NCBI GenBank assembly: GCA_014382375.1
Contig: JACNJU010000029.1
Location: forward strand, 1-36,845
Length of the DNA stretch: 36,845 nt
Direction: 5' to 3'
DNA from: Rhodospirillaceae bacterium
Lineage (GTDB): Bacteria; Pseudomonadota; Alphaproteobacteria; Rhodospirillales; JABHCV01
The translations under genes were made by a program, and so were the position numbers. Below are positions 33,553 through 36,845 of this stretch, piece after piece (position 1 is the stretch's first letter; each line of letters opens with the position of its first letter). The notes under the pieces are model-generated. The model was not told the origin of the DNA. It did no database searches and saw nothing but the letters and a program-made list of their open reading frames with translations.

Positions 33553-35525
33553 CCGGGACTGAAGCGTAGATCGAGCGACCAGAGCTTGCGAAGAGATGTT
33601 CCGTCTTTGACAATTCGGGGAATGACCTTCGAAGATTTGGTCCCCGATATTAAATCTGTAATACGAATTTTTCCGTCCTGAATTTCTATATGTCTATGCA
33701 GAGGTACGCCATATCCGGCATGGCGTCCCTCAAAACCATCGGGGCTGAAGCACAAACAGCGGGCATCAACATTGTTTTCCAGGCGAAAGAGGCCAAAATC
33801 CAGCCTCGAGGGTTCCTTATCCCCGATCTTCGGGGCGGCGTGGGCGTGAACGGAACGATAGGCATTTCGGTCGTTGGGTGCTGGTGTGTAAAGATAGGTT
33901 CCCGGATCGGCGATCCAATCCTCGCCATCGATATTCAGTTCAATAGCCAACTGGTCATTATGGGCGTGCCCACCGTTGCCATTCTGCCCGACAGGACCAC
34001 AACGAACCGACATGAAGAAACGGGACGAGCGCCAAATGAATAAACCAAAATCCGGATAAGAAAAAACTGTCAACCCGTTCAGAACAGTTGCATCAACGGG
34101 TTCAATGAACGTTTGGGCCAGCACGGATAGGCCGCTATCAACACCACCTGTAATTTGAACACCCATAGCCCCCGGATTGTCTCCGGGTTTTAAATAACTG
34201 GTGATTTTTTGCCCCCCCGCCAAGGCGCTGACCACAGTTGTATCAAGAGCAACGTCGGGACCAGAAAATTCCTCGAAGTCCTCACGCTCAAATAGCCCGT
34301 TGATAGCGGCGACCGTGGAGCGATGATCCAGGTGTTGCTCCTTAAATGTTCCACCGGCCTCATCAAACGATGGGCATATTTTGAAGAAACGCCCACTGTC
34401 GTTATCACCGATTTGGGCTACCCGCCCGTTTGGTTTGGTCACATGAACGCAAAATTCCGCCATTCGTTCCAGCCGTTCAAAATACCAGTCGGGAAAAGAG
34501 TTTTTCCCTCCCAATATGGCCTTTTTATCTTTTGGCAGTCCAAGTACCAGAGCCGTTCCATAAACCACCATTTCTGCAGACAGGCGATGATAGCTGGTTG
34601 AAGCCTCAAAATTAGCGCCATCTGGTGTGAATTGCCGTTCAACCTCGTTGATCATCTGCTCGACCGAAAAAATGAGCCAGGCATTGCTCTCATCGGTGCA
34701 CGGCAGATATGCTGCGACGAATAACAGGCCAACAATATCTGCCAGATAATGATTGGCGCGATGCACGTCATGCCATTCAAGGTTTGCCATGATGTGTTTA
34801 CCATGGGCCACGATCAGGGCATGGAATTCACCCAAAAATGCTTCATCAAATTCAATGCCCTGACTGATAAATAAATCGTAGGCAATGATTATATTGGCGG
34901 CGCGAATGGCGACATCCATTGTGCACAGCCAGTTGACCCCGTAGCCGGGCGGATTGGCGGCGGCGAAGTCGAGCACCTGGTTGCGGAATTCGCGTATGGA
35001 TTTTTCATCCCCTGACTGCGCCAACCATGACAGATGATGAAGACGGGCTAATTCCCACGGGACTTTAACGTCGACAGCGGGTTCATGACCGTAGCGCAAG
35101 GTTCCCGACAACCGGTCCGCGCGCCACCGGTAGCCCGATTTGAAATCCAGTTGCCAGTCGATGGGGTTGTAAGCAGAATCAATCAATTGACGAATTGCGA
35201 GTGCCCGTTTTTGATTGCCTGATGATAATCGATAGGACTTGGGATCACATTCGACTGAAACCCAGCCCGATCCAAGCAAATCAAACCGATGTTCCATTAT
35301 CATTGGCATTGCTGCTGCTATGTTCTTTGGTGTCCGTTGAAAGCTCACATTACCCAAGAACCGGGAAAAACGACCGACACCCACGGGCTGATAGGAGCTG
35401 CGTGATCTGTGTATTATCTGACGGACATTAGATCCAAGGATACGCCCGCTATAGGTTACGGATTTTGCCAAGGCAATATGGGGCGGCATGGACAGGGCAT
35501 AACGGGCTAAATGTTTCAAGCTCAT
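33534..35525 (-). CDS. Heparinase II/III-family protein
   Basis: A 663-residue protein with an N-terminal alpha-toroid region (e.g. DWQLDFKSGYRWRADRLSG, PWELARLHHLSWLAQSG, WEWHDV-like EWHDVHRANHYLAD, which carries the expected catalytic His/Tyr region) and a C-terminal beta-sandwich (GQNGNGGHAHNDQLAIELN, the zinc/His motif). These are the marks of heparinase II/III and alginate-lyase-like proteins often found in capsule or exopolysaccharide loci, where they trim or modify glycan. No signal peptide is obvious, so it may be cytoplasmic or poorly exported. It starts four bases into the glycosyltransferase stop (ATGA overlap) and is translated with it. Confidence 0.88.
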   Translation of the reverse strand: MSLKHLARYALSMPPHIALAKSVTYSGRILGSNVRQIIHRSRSSYQPVGVGRFSRFLGNVSFQRTPKNIAAAMPMIMEHRFDLLGSGWVSVECDPKSYRLSSGNQKRALAIRQLIDSAYNPIDWQLDFKSGYRWRADRLSGTLRYGHEPAVDVKVPWELARLHHLSWLAQSGDEKSIREFRNQVLDFAAANPPGYGVNWLCTMDVAIRAANIIIAYDLFISQGIEFDEAFLGEFHALIVAHGKHIMANLEWHDVHRANHYLADIVGLLFVAAYLPCTDESNAWLIFSVEQMINEVERQFTPDGANFEASTSYHRLSAEMVVYGTALVLGLPKDKKAILGGKNSFPDWYFERLERMAEFCVHVTKPNGRVAQIGDNDSGRFFKICPSFDEAGGTFKEQHLDHRSTVAAINGLFEREDFEEFSGPDVALDTTVVSALAGGQKITSYLKPGDNPGAMGVQITGGVDSGLSVLAQTFIEPVDATVLNGLTVFSYPDFGLFIWRSSRFFMSVRCGPVGQNGNGGHAHNDQLAIELNIDGEDWIADPGTYLYTPAPNDRNAYRSVHAHAAPKIGDKEPSRLDFGLFRLENNVDARCLCFSPDGFEGRHAGYGVPLHRHIEIQDGKIRITDLISGTKSSKVIPRIVKDGTSLRKLWSLDLRFSPGYGIRD

Positions 35526-36844
35526 TGAGGAGCCTCATGGGCAGCCTGATAAAGAATATCCAATGTACTTTCGGTCGTCTTCTCCCAGGAATAATTTTCA
35601 GCCCGGGTTAAGGCTTTCCGGGAAAGCTCCCCACACAAATCCTTGTCATCCATTAGCCGCCCAATGGAAGACGCCATGTCTTCAACATTATAGGGGTCGA
35701 AATAAAGAGCTGCATCACCGGCAACCTCTGGCATGGCGGCCGTGTTAGAAGTTGCAATGGGTGCACCAGATGCCATCGCTTCAATTAAGGGGTTTCCAAA
35801 GGTTTCAACGGTAGAGGGAAATACGAATACGGCACAATGATGATAAAGGTCGACCAACTCGTCTACCTGGACACCACCGAGAAATGTGACGTTACCCTCC
35901 AACTCCTTTTCAAAAATCAGTTTGTTCAGTTCCTGATGATATGCCTCGTCAATAAAACGTCCGGCAATTTTCAGTTCAATATTGGGTTTCTGCAAACGCA
36001 GAATGGCGATCGCGCTTATCAGGTTTTTCAGATTTTTTTGAACATAAATATCGGAAACTGCAAGGATATAGTCCTGGCGTTTTGCCGCCCTTACATTTTC
36101 GGAAAAAACTTTACTAACACCGTGCGGGACGACACTTAAACGGTTGCGTAAAAAGCCTGAAATAAAGCCAAAATTTGACTGTCGCGCATATTTGGAAACG
36201 GAGATCACCCTGTGACAGGTTATCATCGACATCAGCGTGCCGATAGAAACCAGCAGCCAGTAAATCATTTTGGCGGGCCGCCTTTCGACAAAGGCAACAC
36301 CCAAAGCATTTCGTAACATAATCACAGGGTTAGGGGTAAAAAACGGACCATAATTAGCCGGAGAGAATGTTACATCAGCACCAATTTTTCGGGCCAGTTT
36401 GGGAACCTGGACTTGCTCCCAAAACGGTAGGCGCCAAAAACCGGGTTTGAAATTAAAGGTGTGAAGATTAACCTTGCCGTTCAGTTCCGGCAATATATCG
36501 ACCTGATCTTCATGAATACAAAGATGAATTTCAAAATCTGGGCTTTCAGCAATCAGAGGAAGGATGTTCTTCAGATACGTCACCCCGCCACCGGTCTTGG
36601 CGTGTAGAGCGTTGAGCAATACTATTGTCGGCTTGCGTACTGTCGGCTTCTGTAACGCAAGCGCCCTATCCAGGCCACGGGTTATTTTTATAGCTTGGTG
36701 ATCCCAGGTATATCGCGACTTCACCCTGTCGCGCGCCTTCAGACCGGCAACACGACGCCATTCAGGATTTTCAACAAGATACTCTATCGCTAAAATAATG
36801 TCCGTTTCAGATTTCGGCTCCACGAGAATCCCGCATGCTTCTGG
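35522..36844 (-). CDS. Tandem GT4 glycosyltransferase, 5' end off window
   Basis: The 440 residues present are two pieces. The first ~50 (PEACGILVEPKSETDIILAI, then YLVENPEW, RDRVKSRYTWD) match the very C-terminus of a GT4 transferase; then a complete second GT-B/GT4 domain begins (TIVLLNALHAKTGGGVTYLKN) and ends with FPSTVETFGNPLIEAMASG and YSWEKT. The frame is open to the window edge, and the GTG at 36823 is an internal codon, so the real start is outside. It is therefore a fusion of two glycosyltransferases. Its stop overlaps the heparinase-like start (ATGA), making one polysaccharide operon. The sugar and acceptor are unknown. Confidence 0.85.
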   Translation of the reverse strand, partial: PEACGILVEPKSETDIILAIEYLVENPEWRRVAGLKARDRVKSRYTWDHQAIKITRGLDRALALQKPTVRKPTIVLLNALHAKTGGGVTYLKNILPLIAESPDFEIHLCIHEDQVDILPELNGKVNLHTFNFKPGFWRLPFWEQVQVPKLARKIGADVTFSPANYGPFFTPNPVIMLRNALGVAFVERRPAKMIYWLLVSIGTLMSMITCHRVISVSKYARQSNFGFISGFLRNRLSVVPHGVSKVFSENVRAAKRQDYILAVSDIYVQKNLKNLISAIAILRLQKPNIELKIAGRFIDEAYHQELNKLIFEKELEGNVTFLGGVQVDELVDLYHHCAVFVFPSTVETFGNPLIEAMASGAPIATSNTAAMPEVAGDAALYFDPYNVEDMASSIGRLMDDKDLCGELSRKALTRAENYSWEKTTESTLDILYQAAHEAPQ

Positions 36845-36845
36845 C

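Overview
The window looks like part of a chromosome from a marine or brackish, facultatively anaerobic alphaproteobacterium, probably of the Rhodospirillales type. Clues are the alphaproteobacterial-type SerC of 388 residues followed by serA, the yfgM-bamB-der block, an ectoine-hydrolase homologue, an Fnr-type regulator and a tungsten-type aldehyde oxidoreductase operon. Genus assignment is not possible from the sequence alone. Base composition is moderate in GC, with AT-rich patches around the toxin-antitoxin module.

Layout. (1) 1-4738: a small lipoprotein, a thioredoxin-fold protein, then the envelope and ribosome block yfgM-like / bamB / der. (2) 4845-5003: the last ~50 codons of an RND efflux pump, cut off exactly where the next operon ends. 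(3) 5017-9253, minus strand: a five-gene operon in the order iron-sulfur subunit (aorA), tungsten catalytic subunit (aorB), FAD/NAD subunit (aorC), MoaD/ThiS-like protein, and an unknown 96-residue protein. A strong hairpin with a short U-run separates aorB from aorC. (4) 9446-12835, plus strand, divergent from it: GNAT acetyltransferase, MaoC-type hydratase, PaaK-like CoA ligase and enoyl-CoA hydratase, the first three overlapping. An Fnr-like box lies in the shared intergenic region. The two operons could together take an aldehyde to an acid, an acyl-CoA and a hydroxyacyl-CoA; this is inference. (5) 12909-16769: a membrane protein with a subtilisin-prodomain-like tail, a DSD1/3-hydroxyaspartate-aldolase-like PLP enzyme, a homocysteine-methyltransferase-like protein with an altered zinc site, and two small exported proteins, one with an internal duplication. 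(6) 16780-21593: serC-serA with a clear promoter and hairpin leader, preceded by an SLC13/TrkA-C permease. (7) 21701-25645: tRNA-Gln(CUG), glutathione-dependent formaldehyde dehydrogenase, a TauE/SafE-type membrane protein, an Fnr-type regulator, and a TorD-type chaperone with no molybdoenzyme next to it. (8) 25748-29342: a DMT permease and ectoine-hydrolase pair, then a lipoprotein and two hypotheticals. (9) 29343-30687: AT-rich, holding a HigBA toxin-antitoxin pair with a probably leaderless promoter and scattered related palindromic sites. (10) 30688-32276: yaaA, an ArsC/YffB protein and msrB, an oxidative-stress neighbourhood. (11) 32344-36845: surface polysaccharide genes: an O-antigen ligase/polymerase, a heparinase-II/III-like protein and the end of a tandem glycosyltransferase that runs off the window.

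The most distinctive content is the aldehyde oxidoreductase operon with its intercistronic hairpin and its divergent acyl-CoA partner operon. No CRISPR array, insertion sequence, integrase or rRNA was seen.
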